A stretch of DNA of 64,000 nucleotides from a virus. The notes beneath the pieces were generated by a model, which saw only the letters and a program-made list of their open reading frames with translations, did not search any database and was not told the origin of the DNA. Made by a program: the position numbers and the translations under genes. Below, piece after piece: positions 52,198 to 60,801 of the stretch; position 1 is the stretch's first letter, and each line of letters starts with the position of its first letter. The DNA is taken from the IMG/VR virus record IMGVR_UViG_3300044821_000127, positions 1 to 64,000 of that record; one strand, 5' to 3'.

Positions 52198-52616
52198 GAT
52201 GGAAGAATCAACCCGCCGGAAGATTTACGATATTGGGTTGGAACGGTAGATTCGTCAGGGAGGATAGCACCACGCTTACCGGTAGCATTTGTTTCTAGAT
52301 TTTTACAGTAGACGAAGGTGGTGCAAAGAGTTTCGGCAAGGGTGATAAAAAGCTTTCTGGGAGAAAAGACCCGAAGCCAATTGCCGGAACGTTTGTGAAC
52401 TTCTTCCATGAAAAGGCCGACTTGAAACCAACGGGAATCTTCGCGCCAAAAGCCGATTTGGCGGCAGGCGCCTTCTATTAGTTTGAGTTCGGCGCGAAGC
52501 TTGTTGTAGGTTGGACCTCGGACTGGAAGTTCGGCGAGAAGGCGGCAATTGATTGTGGCGGATTTTAGGTTAGAGTAGAGACAGTCCAGGATTTCACGTT
52601 CGGTTAGGTCAGACAT
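52194..52616 (-). CDS. 140-aa hypothetical head-region protein
   Basis: ATGA overlap with the next gene. Helical (LTEREILDCLYSNLKSA; ELKLIEGACRQIGFWRED). Conserved place in this phage type; function unknown. Confidence 0.55.
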   Translation of the reverse strand: MSDLTEREILDCLYSNLKSATINCRLLAELPVRGPTYNKLRAELKLIEGACRQIGFWREDSRWFQVGLFMEEVHKRSGNWLRVFSPRKLFITLAETLCTTFVYCKNLETNATGKRGAILPDESTVPTQYRKSSGGLILPS

Positions 52617-52941
52617 CTTTTAAAGCTCCCTTTATTAGCCCAACAAGTTCCTTTTCTCTTGCATGATATCTACTAAATTTCACTTCAATAATTGTACCAT
52701 CAGATAGTGGAATTAAGTATCCTTTCGAAATTTTAGCATAATCAACAGGAACAAATTCTGGAATAGGCTTAATTCGATTACCATAAGCATCAATTAATTA
52801 TAGTTTCTTTAGCCTAGAACTAATTGCGCCTTCAGTTCGTCTATGTAAAGCTGCAATTCTTGAGAAGTAAACGTTTTCCTTAAATTCATTATATAAACGT
52901 AGTTCCTCCTCTTCCGTCCAGGGTTTATATGAGTTAATCAC
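52609..52941 (-). pseudogene. Small HTH protein interrupted by an in-frame TAA
   Basis: GTG at 52941 with AAGGGCG upstream. Codons 1-47 give a SANT/HTH-like domain (YKPWTEEEELRLYNEF ... ALHRRTEGAISSRLKKL). A TAA at 52800-52798 follows, but the same frame continues for 62 protein-like codons (IDAYGNRIKPIPEFVPVDYA ... LVGLIKGALKDV) to a TGA that overlaps the next start. No start codon lies after the TAA. Either a nonsense mutation, a readthrough site, or a sequence error; the 47-aa part may work alone. Confidence 0.65.
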
Positions 52942-52956
52942 TTTATCGCCCTTTTC

Positions 52957-53049
52957 TTATGGCCGTCGCGGGCCGCAAGCGGCCCACTCTTCAGGTGTTT
53001 TTCCAAACGAAGTGAAGGGCCACCGCAAAATAGTTAGTAATTCTCTCAT
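52957..53049 (-). CDS. 30-aa peptide, possible
   Basis: ATG at 53049 just after the terminator-like hairpin; RWPFTSFGKTPEEWAACGP looks protein-like. No SD. A GGGCCGC-AA-GCGGCCC palindrome lies inside it. Confidence 0.35.
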   Translation of the reverse strand: MRELLTILRWPFTSFGKTPEEWAACGPRRP

Positions 53050-53152
53050 CTAAAGTAAAAGGAGTCTGCATAATAAACACAGACTCCTTCTTCACTTGCG
53101 TTTGGCAGAAGTAAAACTTCTGACGGTCATCGGGCACCACCCCTGTACCGTG
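53050..53152 (-). ncRNA. Short structured leader or small RNA with terminator hairpin
   Basis: Downstream of the consensus promoter the transcript can form ACGGU/ACCGU, then CAGAAGT-TTT-ACTTCTG (53105-53121, 7 bp), then GGAGTCTG...CAGACTCC (10-bp stem 53059-53068 with 53080-53089) followed by TTTTAC. This gives a roughly 100-nt RNA ending in a terminator, or an attenuator ahead of the head-gene operon. Confidence 0.55.
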
Positions 53153-53158
53153 AGGCCC

Positions 53159-53186
53159 ATTATATATGAAGGGTTAGGCTTGTCAA
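53159..53186 (-). promoter_or_regulatory. Consensus sigma70-type promoter
   Basis: TTGACA (53181-53186) and TATAAT (53159-53164) on the minus strand, 16-nt spacer. Both boxes are perfect. It lies just downstream of the stop of the 53192-53377 gene and should start RNA near 53152, reading into the head genes. Confidence 0.75.
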
Positions 53187-53191
53187 GCACT

Positions 53192-53377
53192 TTACGCACT
53201 TCCCATTGGAATAGCGATCAACAACGAAAAGGCCAAAGCCGCCGTAAACTCATTCGCAAAAGGTCCGCTAACTTCTTTAAATTCCTCAAACTCATTACTA
53301 TAATTAACGTCAGTATGAAGAACTATTGTTCTATCTTGGCCGAGTTCATATCTTACTGAAACTTCTTGAATCATCAT
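53192..53377 (-). CDS. 61-aa hypothetical protein
   Basis: Overlaps the portal stop (ATGATG). Beta-like first half, hydrophobic end (FTAALAFSL). Sits between the portal gene and the strong promoter. Unknown. Confidence 0.5.
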   Translation of the reverse strand: MMIQEVSVRYELGQDRTIVLHTDVNYSNEFEEFKEVSGPFANEFTAALAFSLLIAIPMGSA

Positions 53378-55188
53378 TGCCCGCCTCCCGCGCCACCGAT
53401 TATATCACCTAATGCATTACCTGGGCCTGTGTTGGATTGGCTGAGAGTTTTGGCGGCATTTACTCCCGCCATGGTAGTTGCCATTTGTTGTTGTTGCTGG
53501 GATTGTTTCGCCCGCTCAAGATCATGCTTGGCAATTTCTTGATCGGTGAAGAGAGCCACGGATGGGAAATTGCTGAGTTTGGCGTAAACTTGCATGGCTT
53601 TATCGAGATTGATTACGCGGATTGGGTCGGGAACTCCGGCAGCTTTGGCGGCGGCCGAAAGCGCCCCAGCAGTTTGAAGAGTATCTTTCATTGCCACGGT
53701 TTCGGCGGCAATTTGAGCCAATTTTAGAATTGATTTGTATTGGATTTTGATTGGGGCTTTTCCGAGTGAGGCGGGCTTGGGCGCCAACAAACCTCTCCGT
53801 TCCAGAATTGCAAGGACTCGGCGGATGGCGGGGTCGGCACATTCAGTTTCGAATAACTCAATGAAGGGGCCAAGAACTTGAAGCCGCTCAAGATCCCGTT
53901 TAGTAAGTTCCAACTCGTTGCGAGGCTGAACACCTTCCATGCGAGAGATAGCAAGGAAGACGTCAACAAAAAAGCAGCGTTCAATTCGGGCGGATATTTT
54001 TTCAATGTCGGCCACCATGGGGGCTAGGCTAGTGGCATTTACTTCGAACAAGGGCCAGAAACCCTTTTTGCCACCTTCGGTAGAGACGTAGGTAATTTTA
54101 TCGGGGATGATACTGCTGGGTTCGTTCTTTAGTTCTGGGTTGGCGCCCATCGGGGGCCGGACAAGTTTTTCAATAAATTCGGCCTTACGGCGGGTTTCTT
54201 GCTGGAGTTGCTTAATATCTCCGAGGGCATCCATACCGGGGGAACGGCCGTAAGCATCATTACTTACTGTACTCCACCGCATGGCAATGAATGGGCGCTC
54301 ATGGAAACCCTTACGGGAAAGTTCGGCACTGGTTTTAATTCCCTTAAGCCAATATACTTCTCGAAAGGTGAAGGATTGGGGAATTACGGAAATTTTCTTA
54401 TTTGCCCCCCGGCCATCAAGGGCGAAGTTGGGCTCGATAGCATGGCAAACAACAAATTCTAGTTCAAGGCTGGCGCCGCCCGCCGTCCAAAGTTTTACTA
54501 CTTGCTCTGGGCAATTTTCAAGGGTGACCCAATCTACAATCTGTGCGACGGTAAGGGTGTATTCGCGATAAAGAGTGTCCACACTGAGGCGCCCGCCGAC
54601 AGCAAGATAAAATTCCCCCGCACAGGGAGAATAACACCGAATGATATCTTCATAGTCTTCATAGATAATGACGGGGGCTGTGCCGAAGGTACTCACATCC
54701 TGAAAGCCCTGGGCCAATACGGTGTAGAAGTTACTGCCATGTAGTACCTTATAGACCTTTCCCTGAGTATCCTCTACCCATTCTTTTTCTTCTTGGGAAA
54801 GATCATCATCGTCTTTGTCTTGAATTCCGAGGGCAAACCAAGGACGAGATGGGGAAGTAAGCCCGGTCCACATGCCACTAGCACAGACTTGCATGGCAAG
54901 AGTAGCAGTGCCGTCCATGATCGCTTGGTTGATCGGGCTTCCGCGTGTCATCTTATTAGCCACAACAAACCAATGATAACGACGGGGAAGGATAAATTCC
55001 GCAAGCTGTGCCCAGTAAGCCCACCAGGAATAGCGCCAAGTACGGAGCATTCCTAAGCGGGATTCTAGGTAAGTGAAGATGTCGCCCCAATCTTTTCCTT
55101 GTTTCTCATCTCCCGAAAGGGTCGGGGGCTGTTGGGAAAGTAGCGAAGGCCCGGCAAACTCATATGGGGCGGTGGAATAGTCTTCCAT
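53374..55188 (-). CDS. Portal / head-to-tail connector protein
   Basis: 604 aa. ESRLGMLRTWRYSWWAYWAQLAEFILPRR, MDGTATLAMQVCASGMWTGL, FGTAPVIIYEDYEDI and QPRNELELTKRDLERL are marks of the podoviral head-to-tail connecting protein. The C-terminal 70 residues are Gln/Ala/Gly-rich. One-base overlap with the gene before it. Confidence 0.82.
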   Translation of the reverse strand: MEDYSTAPYEFAGPSLLSQQPPTLSGDEKQGKDWGDIFTYLESRLGMLRTWRYSWWAYWAQLAEFILPRRYHWFVVANKMTRGSPINQAIMDGTATLAMQVCASGMWTGLTSPSRPWFALGIQDKDDDDLSQEEKEWVEDTQGKVYKVLHGSNFYTVLAQGFQDVSTFGTAPVIIYEDYEDIIRCYSPCAGEFYLAVGGRLSVDTLYREYTLTVAQIVDWVTLENCPEQVVKLWTAGGASLELEFVVCHAIEPNFALDGRGANKKISVIPQSFTFREVYWLKGIKTSAELSRKGFHERPFIAMRWSTVSNDAYGRSPGMDALGDIKQLQQETRRKAEFIEKLVRPPMGANPELKNEPSSIIPDKITYVSTEGGKKGFWPLFEVNATSLAPMVADIEKISARIERCFFVDVFLAISRMEGVQPRNELELTKRDLERLQVLGPFIELFETECADPAIRRVLAILERRGLLAPKPASLGKAPIKIQYKSILKLAQIAAETVAMKDTLQTAGALSAAAKAAGVPDPIRVINLDKAMQVYAKLSNFPSVALFTDQEIAKHDLERAKQSQQQQQMATTMAGVNAAKTLSQSNTGPGNALGDIIGGAGGGQ

Positions 55189-55403
55189 TATGACCCCAGT
55201 AATTGTTTGAGGGCGGTATTGGGTGCGGGGGCACCTTGTGGACTGGATTGGAGAGTACCGGCGAAGCCCATCCCACCTGCGGCAGCAGCGGCAGCTTGGC
55301 GAGCGGCAGCGCCCGCATCTTGCACGCTAGAACTGGCAAAGGTTGCCGGATTAGGCGGAGGCGGCGGCGGAGCGGGCGCGGAAGGAGTACCACCAAAGCT
55401 CAT
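55188..55403 (-). CDS. 71-aa Pro/Ala-rich protein before the portal
   Basis: MSFGGTPSAPAPPPPPPNPA start, then Ala-rich helix. Such short Pro-rich proteins often precede the portal in podoviruses. Role unknown. Confidence 0.55.
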   Translation of the reverse strand: MSFGGTPSAPAPPPPPPNPATFASSSVQDAGAAARQAAAAAAGGMGFAGTLQSSPQGAPAPNTALKQLLGS

Positions 55404-57887
55404 TTAATTCACCGTATCATTATAATGATAATGACCCTCATTGATTTTAGCGAAGGGGTCGTATTCAGTAGTATGACGAGAGAGCCGATTAACTCGCTGG
55501 GAAATTGTAACTGGTTCGGCAAAGGTTTGGATGAAGGCATCGGCATGATCCGGGGAGTAGCGGAGCTTCTCCTTAATCATTTCCTTTGGTTCGATAAGAA
55601 GAATTCCGTTCTTGATGGTGTAAGTTGTGGCGGTGAGGGCTTCTTCTAGTTCCTTACATTCTGGTAGCGCCCCGCCGGCCTTAATCCATTCTACTGCATC
55701 GTAGTACATTTCGGCGCGCTTATTACCGAACTTACCGGGGTCATGGGCTTTACGGGCGTAACCTACGCCGATCGGCGAGCGCCCCAATACTTTAAGCTGA
55801 TCGATCCAACCGCTGCCAAAACCGCCCGTATCATCAATAAATACCGCATCGGCATTAAGTGCCAGCCATTCCCGGTTAACCCAACTGGCGCCCTCGGTAG
55901 AATTAATATTTCTCATTGTTTTTGGGGGAAAGGCCTGAATTCCGCGCCGTGGGAAAATTACTGAGCTATCAAGGCCATACCGCGCCACATCTACTCCCAG
56001 AATCATCGGAGCTTTGCCGATTTCATATTCCCGATAATATCTATTAGTTGCTTCTCTTATTTCTTCCGGCCCGATAAGGGCGTTAATGCTGGAAAGTGGG
56101 AATTGCCCGAGAATATTAATCATGACCCAAGCATCGTCTCGACCATATCTTGCAATTTCAGTTTTTGCATGATCAAGATTGATACGGGACGAACGCTTGG
56201 GATCATCGGGGTCGCCGGTAATTTCCACTACGTACCAAAGATGGCGTTCGGAAGTACAAGCACGGTAGAGCGGCCCTTCGCGCATGGTGGGGTTTCCGGC
56301 CTGGATTACGTGGCCTTCAATGCAGGAGGTTAGGATTTGTTCGGCGGTAGTAACAATAGCGTCGGGGATACCGCTAGATTCGTCAAGAAGTACCATTACG
56401 TAATCTTCATGAAGCCCGGCAAGGGTATCCGACTGTTGTTGCTTATCGGCCGTCTTACTCCAAGTGCGCGCCGACATCCACCAAATTTCGGGGTGTTCTT
56501 TCTGTTCAATTCTGGTCTTTGTCCAGGTAAACATGTTGGTAAGAAGTTCGGACTTATGTTGCCACTTTGCCATTTCTGACCAGAAGTTATCGGAAAGGTT
56601 GTTGGCGGAAATTGATGTGGCGGCAATACGGGGGAATGGGCGGGTTAGGAGGAAGTTCCAGGCAATCCAAGAAAGACAGGCCGTATTGTGTGTAACAATA
56701 AAATCTCTCGTAAGATAACAGTGTGAAGGATGATCTATCTCAACACACATCGCATCCTCAATTCCATCAGGCTCAATTGAGGCAATAAATCTAGTAAGAT
56801 ATCTTTCAGTACTTTTACTTCTTTTAGGATCAACCCATCGAACTGCCTTATGATTAACTTTAAATGGATTAAATGTCAGCCGAAGTGAAACTCTATAACA
56901 ATCTTTACAAACTATTTTTTCTCCATTCTCATTCCGATACCATCCACTTTTTATCCCAGACTTAATTAAAGCAATTCCACCTAAAGAACGCACTAACCAA
57001 ACTACATCATTAGCTAGAGCTTCAGATGTAGTATCATACTCCATACTGGAATCATCACAAATACATCCATCTGTGTCCATTAGTCCGCAAAGAAGATCTT
57101 GTCTTTGGGAAATAGATGAATGGAGATAAGAATAAGGGATTCGACGTTCATGGCTATTAAGGTTTAGTATTGGACTATTTTTAAAAATATCTGACATACC
57201 TAAAAGGTAAACATTTGTAGTTCTTGTCTCAGACTCATGTCTTGTAACTTTATACCCTCTTCGCACAATTTCTTTTTCAATTTCATCATATTCTTGAGTA
57301 TATTTCGGCTGACCTTTAGTTCCGTCTCCAAGCCAAACTCCCATAAGATATGGATCAATTATTAAGTTAGCATTAGGATATTGAACTGCTCCTTGTTGCG
57401 GAATAATAAATTGCTTCTGCCGCCACTTTCCATTAGGAATAGTTACCCCGCGATTAATGATTTCTTGTGTTGATAAAACTGCCCATCCAAGATTTTTTCT
57501 TCTTTCAGTTCTTCCTTGAACTTTCCAAAGATGTTCCGCCCCAACTCTTGCAAATGAACCATCATCAAATGTAACTTTATAAATTTGTTTTTGTAAATGT
57601 TTGTAAATACCTACTATTTTTGTGTAACTTCCATCCTCAGCAAAAAGATAATCACCAAGATAAAGATCGCCCCATCGTTTTGTTCCAACTGGAGTTTCAA
57701 CAATTGTTGACATTGCCTCCATTTTTCCCGGCCCCTTACAGGCCTTTGCGGCAATACGAAGTTTATGCGGATATGCCTCTAGCATTTCCTCTTGCCAAGG
57801 ATCGGGCTCAACGCCGAAAAGCTCCCGAACCATCTTAGCTGGGTGCTCCCTCCATTCAGTTACTTTTGAAATAGCAAGTTCACTCAT
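55404..57887 (-). CDS. Terminase large subunit containing an intein
   Basis: 827 aa. Extein residues: WQEEML then ACKGPGK (Walker A) cut after Lys55 and resumed by TACLSWIAW; Walker B VMVLLDESSG; nuclease residues in MILGVDVARYG, VFIDDTGG and DHADAFIQTF. After removal of the 346-aa intein the protein would be 481 aa, a normal TerL size. It packages DNA and cuts it. Starts in an ATGA overlap with the small subunit gene. Confidence 0.88.
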   Translation of the reverse strand: MSELAISKVTEWREHPAKMVRELFGVEPDPWQEEMLEAYPHKLRIAAKACKGPGKMEAMSTIVETPVGTKRWGDLYLGDYLFAEDGSYTKIVGIYKHLQKQIYKVTFDDGSFARVGAEHLWKVQGRTERRKNLGWAVLSTQEIINRGVTIPNGKWRQKQFIIPQQGAVQYPNANLIIDPYLMGVWLGDGTKGQPKYTQEYDEIEKEIVRRGYKVTRHESETRTTNVYLLGMSDIFKNSPILNLNSHERRIPYSYLHSSISQRQDLLCGLMDTDGCICDDSSMEYDTTSEALANDVVWLVRSLGGIALIKSGIKSGWYRNENGEKIVCKDCYRVSLRLTFNPFKVNHKAVRWVDPKRSKSTERYLTRFIASIEPDGIEDAMCVEIDHPSHCYLTRDFIVTHNTACLSWIAWNFLLTRPFPRIAATSISANNLSDNFWSEMAKWQHKSELLTNMFTWTKTRIEQKEHPEIWWMSARTWSKTADKQQQSDTLAGLHEDYVMVLLDESSGIPDAIVTTAEQILTSCIEGHVIQAGNPTMREGPLYRACTSERHLWYVVEITGDPDDPKRSSRINLDHAKTEIARYGRDDAWVMINILGQFPLSSINALIGPEEIREATNRYYREYEIGKAPMILGVDVARYGLDSSVIFPRRGIQAFPPKTMRNINSTEGASWVNREWLALNADAVFIDDTGGFGSGWIDQLKVLGRSPIGVGYARKAHDPGKFGNKRAEMYYDAVEWIKAGGALPECKELEEALTATTYTIKNGILLIEPKEMIKEKLRYSPDHADAFIQTFAEPVTISQRVNRLSRHTTEYDPFAKINEGHYHYNDTVN
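56685..57722 (-). mobile_element. Class 3 intein with LAGLIDADG endonuclease in the TerL P-loop
   Basis: Residues 56-401 of the terminase. Starts with Met where most inteins have Cys/Ser, followed by STIVETPVGT and DLYLGDYLF (block A). Block B GAEHLWKV has Trp121, block F SHCYL has Cys390, and the C-terminus IVTHN-T has Thr399 before His-Asn: the Trp-Cys-Thr triad of class 3 inteins. Endonuclease motifs YLMGVWLGDGT and LLCGLMDTDG are both intact. Insertion in the ATP-binding loop is a favoured intein site. Confidence 0.8.
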
Positions 57888-58483
57888 TCGGCTGCATTTT
57901 CTATAGTTTTTGGCGGATTGGCCTTTTTAATGCTTTCTTCTACGATATTTGCCCAAGAAAGGGTGACATTTTGGTCAATCTTTGTCGTATTTTTCTTCGG
58001 CGCAATGCTACGATCGCCGGTTTCGGAAATAATCTCATTCAATTCCCTTACTGAAATGCCCTCTGGGTTTTCTTCCAACCTTTCTTGTAAAATTTCAGTA
58101 GCTGTGATACAAAGCGCCGCAAGTCTTTCTTGTGCATCGACAAAAACTGCGTCCTTTTGATTCTTATAATTCGCCACAAGTTCCAAAAACCCCGGATCTT
58201 GCATGAAGGTGGAAATTCTGCTTTGTGAATATCCGGTAATAAGACTTGCATCTACTTGCTTCATGCCGGAAGCAATAAGTTGTGCTAACCGGTGATGGGT
58301 ACTGCGCAACTTTTGTGTCATTAGTGGCTTGGAATTTACTGAGGATGGGTGAATTAGTTCGGAAAGATCGGCCTCGGTGAGTTCTCTGGGCGTGCCGATA
58401 GTAAGAGGAGCGGACGGCCGGCGCCCGCCGCGAGCCGGGGAAATTTTTGCAGACATGATTGCGAGAAGTTCTGAATCGTCCAT
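57884..58483 (-). CDS. Terminase small subunit-like DNA-binding protein
   Basis: 199 aa from the ATG at 58483. The HTH region ASGMKQVDASLITGYSQSRIS (about residues 75-95) is followed by helices for oligomerisation (AQERLAALCITATEILQERL) and a C-terminal tail. It precedes TerL. A 52-nt piece of the HTH coding region (58226-58277) is copied, permuted, at 60891. No SD is visible; translation may be leaderless from the promoter noted upstream. Confidence 0.65.
   Translation of the reverse strand: MDDSELLAIMSAKISPARGGRRPSAPLTIGTPRELTEADLSELIHPSSVNSKPLMTQKLRSTHHRLAQLIASGMKQVDASLITGYSQSRISTFMQDPGFLELVANYKNQKDAVFVDAQERLAALCITATEILQERLEENPEGISVRELNEIISETGDRSIAPKKNTTKIDQNVTLSWANIVEESIKKANPPKTIENAAE
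58226..58277. repeat. Source of the 52-nt permuted copy
   Basis: Segment A (58226-58241) followed by segment B (58242-58277). At 60891-60942 the order is B then A, both exact. Confidence 0.9.
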
Positions 58484-58489
58484 GTGAGC

Positions 58490-58518
58490 AGTATAGTATA
58501 TAAAGCGTAGGGGTACAA
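58490..58518 (-). promoter_or_regulatory. Possible promoter for the terminase operon
   Basis: TTGTAC (58513-58518) and TATACT (58490-58495), 17-nt spacer, minus strand. The predicted start falls at or next to the ATG at 58483, which would make the mRNA leaderless. The -35 is weak. Confidence 0.35.
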
Positions 58519-59220
58519 CGGAATGTGTGGGACAGAGGTGAAAAATCCATGGGTTGTAGTGGGCGTAAGTGGGCCTCACGATGGATTTTAGGCCAGAAAA
58601 TTCCCCCACGCAAACTTCTACCCCATGCCGCTCAGTAGTTCAAATTTTGGCGGCCCACTCATCTTTTTAATTTTTCTAAAAAATTTCCGAAAAAGAAAAA
58701 GAAAGGCCCATTACCTTTGAAAATAGCATTGACATGAGAGGATGGAGATACGTACCCCCATACCCGTACCCCCATCACAGCGAAGTCGGTTTTGGGCCAA
58801 GCTGTAGGAAAAGGAATTCCTTACTTGCGTTGAGAAAAAAGATTGGGAGGAATGGTCGGGCGGGCGAGTGTTGGTGGTTGGGAGGGTGAGGATAGTAGTT
58901 TGGGCGTGGTCGGGCGTCGGATGGTGTTGACAAGGGAATGTAGTAAATTCAATAACTTATCCAAATAGTTTCCAATTGAGCACATTGCTAGAAGTGGTTG
59001 ATATTATTGGGGAATATTTTTAATTTATCGGGCGATCATTCTGGAGTAAACGGGGTGGCCGGTAGGTCTATGGCCCTGGGGGAGTAATTGGCCTGTACGG
59101 GGCTAGAAACGCGATTGCGGGGCTATTGGTTTTGGGCGGAATGGAGTTGTGTGAGGCTAAAGGGCCTCCGGCGGACGGCGGGAGATTTACTGGAAATTTG
59201 TGTGAATTACTGAGAAAAGA
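58519..59220. other. 700-base gap without supported genes
   Basis: Contains a tandem GTACCCCCATACCC / GTACCCCCAT (about 58752-58775), a 12-bp palindrome AAGGAATTCCTT (58811-58822) and a TTGACA at about 58729 without a -10. G-rich stretches (GGTCGGGCGGGCGAG) follow. It could hold operators or an origin; I see no gene. Confidence 0.4.
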
Positions 59221-59240
59221 AAGGGGGCAATCGCCCCCTT
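59221..59240. terminator. Bidirectional hairpin terminator
   Basis: AAGGGGGC-AATC-GCCCCCTT, 8-bp stem, next to the stop of the minus-strand gene at 59246; read on the minus strand it is followed by TTTCTTTTC. Confidence 0.65.
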
Positions 59241-59245
59241 ATAAT

Positions 59246-59467
59246 TTATTCGGAAAAACTGTGCTGCTTATTTAGTTCAATGACCGCATCCCAAAGATCG
59301 CCAGACCAATTGATTATTCCGTTCCATTCGCAATACCATTTAAAAATTTCCATTGGCGTGGCGAGGGTTAATGCGGCCTCGACCGAAGCAAATCCTTTCA
59401 GATTGTTGTCAGTCAGATAGTTTGTAACATCGCGCAAAACTCGCGCGGGAATTTTCTCAAACACCAT
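59246..59467 (-). CDS. 73-aa hypothetical protein
   Basis: Start at 59467 with GGAGGTAAATATC. FKWYCEWNGIINWSGDLWDAV resembles a short helix-turn segment found in several small phage proteins (xxWNGIIxY). Function unknown. Ends at the terminator above. Confidence 0.55.
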   Translation of the reverse strand: MVFEKIPARVLRDVTNYLTDNNLKGFASVEAALTLATPMEIFKWYCEWNGIINWSGDLWDAVIELNKQHSFSE

Positions 59468-59629
59468 GATATTTACCTCCCAACTACCAGAAACCCTTCG
59501 GGTGGAATTCGCTCGTCCCCAATAAATAGGTCCAATCCTGGTAGTTGTTAAGCGTGAATTACTGGAATTGAAGAACGAACCGGGCACAAGCATGCTTATT
59601 GGTGAACTTTTCGGCGTGCTGATTGGTTC

Positions 59630-59649
59630 GGCATACCTTTCAGTATGCC
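59630..59649. repeat. Inverted repeat GGCATAC / GTATGCC
   Basis: 7-bp stem separated by six bases. A related AGGTATGC occurs at 59847-59854. Together with the next element it makes this region rich in operator-like sites. Confidence 0.5.
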
Positions 59650-59651
59650 AT

Positions 59652-59804
59652 GTCAGTGGTACCCCCATCTTGAAAATAGTTCTTGACTTTCTCAGTTTTC
59701 TCGTTTTGTTCTCAATTTTTTTTTTTTTTAGAGAATTTTAAGAGAGCTATGCAAGGACCGTGCCAAACAAGGCGACTGTGAGAGGAGTATAGGGTACCAC
59801 TGAC
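59652..59804. repeat. 12-bp inverted repeat spanning an A/T-rich tract
   Basis: GTCAGTGGTACC (59652-59663) and GGTACCACTGAC (59793-59804) are perfect complements. Between them lies a T-rich run (TTTTTTTTTTTT). Might be a regulatory or replication site. Confidence 0.55.
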
Positions 59805-59807
59805 AAG

Positions 59808-59879
59808 GTGCACCTTTCGGTCATCCGAAGCGACAAGTGCACCTTTAGGTATGCTCAATCAGCACACAAAAAGTGCACC
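59808..59879. repeat. Three iteron-like GTGCACC repeats
   Basis: GTGCACC at 59808-59814, 59837-59843 and 59873-59879, each within AAG(G)TGCACC(C)TT, all in the same direction, upstream of the gene at 59956. Spacings are 29 and 36 bases. The rest of 59468-59955 has no gene I can support. Confidence 0.5.
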
Positions 59880-59955
59880 CTTGAGCGCCCGCCGCAAGCG
59901 CTGTATAATGCTCCCGCCACCCGCCGCAACTTTTTCAAGTAAATAGGAGAATAAA

Positions 59956-60801
59956 ATGGCAATAACCAAGGAAATGTTTTTTCAGTGCCTTGAAGAAGGT
60001 AAATACGCAAGTGATTTACTTAAGATGATTATTGATGAAACTAGGGAAATGATTTTGAAAGAAGTGGAATTAGATGAATGGCAGGCTTTCGGCAATTGGA
60101 TTGTTGCACAAAAGCCGGCCGAAATGACAGAAAGCAAAATTAGATACGAGTTAATGAAAAGACGTTGGAAGACATTACAAGGGCAACAGCATTTACAAGT
60201 GGTGCTTCGGCGGGTTAAGACAGAAAGAAAGATTGAAGCAAAAATAGAAAATACTTTCTTAATAAGAGAACAAATGGATAGAATGGCCAATAAAAGGGGA
60301 ATGGAAAGATACGATGATTTGAGTGAAGAAGAAAAAGATAAGATAGCAAGCACAATTGCTTTAGGCGACTACACGGTTGATTACAAAGCGGAATTAATTT
60401 TAAGAATGATCAGAAAAATTATAAGGGAAAAGGATGGAAGCGATCAGGTTACAGTATGCCCCAATGAAGAAAAGATTAACTTAAATGAGCTAACTATGGA
60501 ATTGTATCAGTCAAAAACTGAACGAGAAGAAATTATCAACGGGGAAGTCACTTATGACAATGAGGAACTAGAGGATAAAGAGTTTTGGAAACGTAAAGCC
60601 GATGCAGAAAAACTTATGGAAGCATGGGCATTTACTGATACGGATTATAGGTATTCATCAATTTATCAAAGAAAGGATAATAATCTTTGGTATGTTGAGG
60701 GAACACAAAATGAAGAGCCTGTCGGAATTTTGACATATAGAAAAATCAGAGAACATCCAAAACATGTTAGACAAAAAGGTGGAAGTACACGGGGAAGCTG
60801 A
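59956..60801 (+). CDS. 281-aa hypothetical protein
   Basis: SD AGGAGAATAAA. Charged helical protein, many Arg/Lys/Glu; KRRWKTLQGQQHLQVVLRRVK suggests nucleic-acid contact but no motif is clear. AT-rich, plus strand, with repeat sites upstream. Its last about 20 codons abut a GC-rich foreign block, so the C-terminus may be altered by the joint. Confidence 0.55.
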   Translation: MAITKEMFFQCLEEGKYASDLLKMIIDETREMILKEVELDEWQAFGNWIVAQKPAEMTESKIRYELMKRRWKTLQGQQHLQVVLRRVKTERKIEAKIENTFLIREQMDRMANKRGMERYDDLSEEEKDKIASTIALGDYTVDYKAELILRMIRKIIREKDGSDQVTVCPNEEKINLNELTMELYQSKTEREEIINGEVTYDNEELEDKEFWKRKADAEKLMEAWAFTDTDYRYSSIYQRKDNNLWYVEGTQNEEPVGILTYRKIREHPKHVRQKGGSTRGS

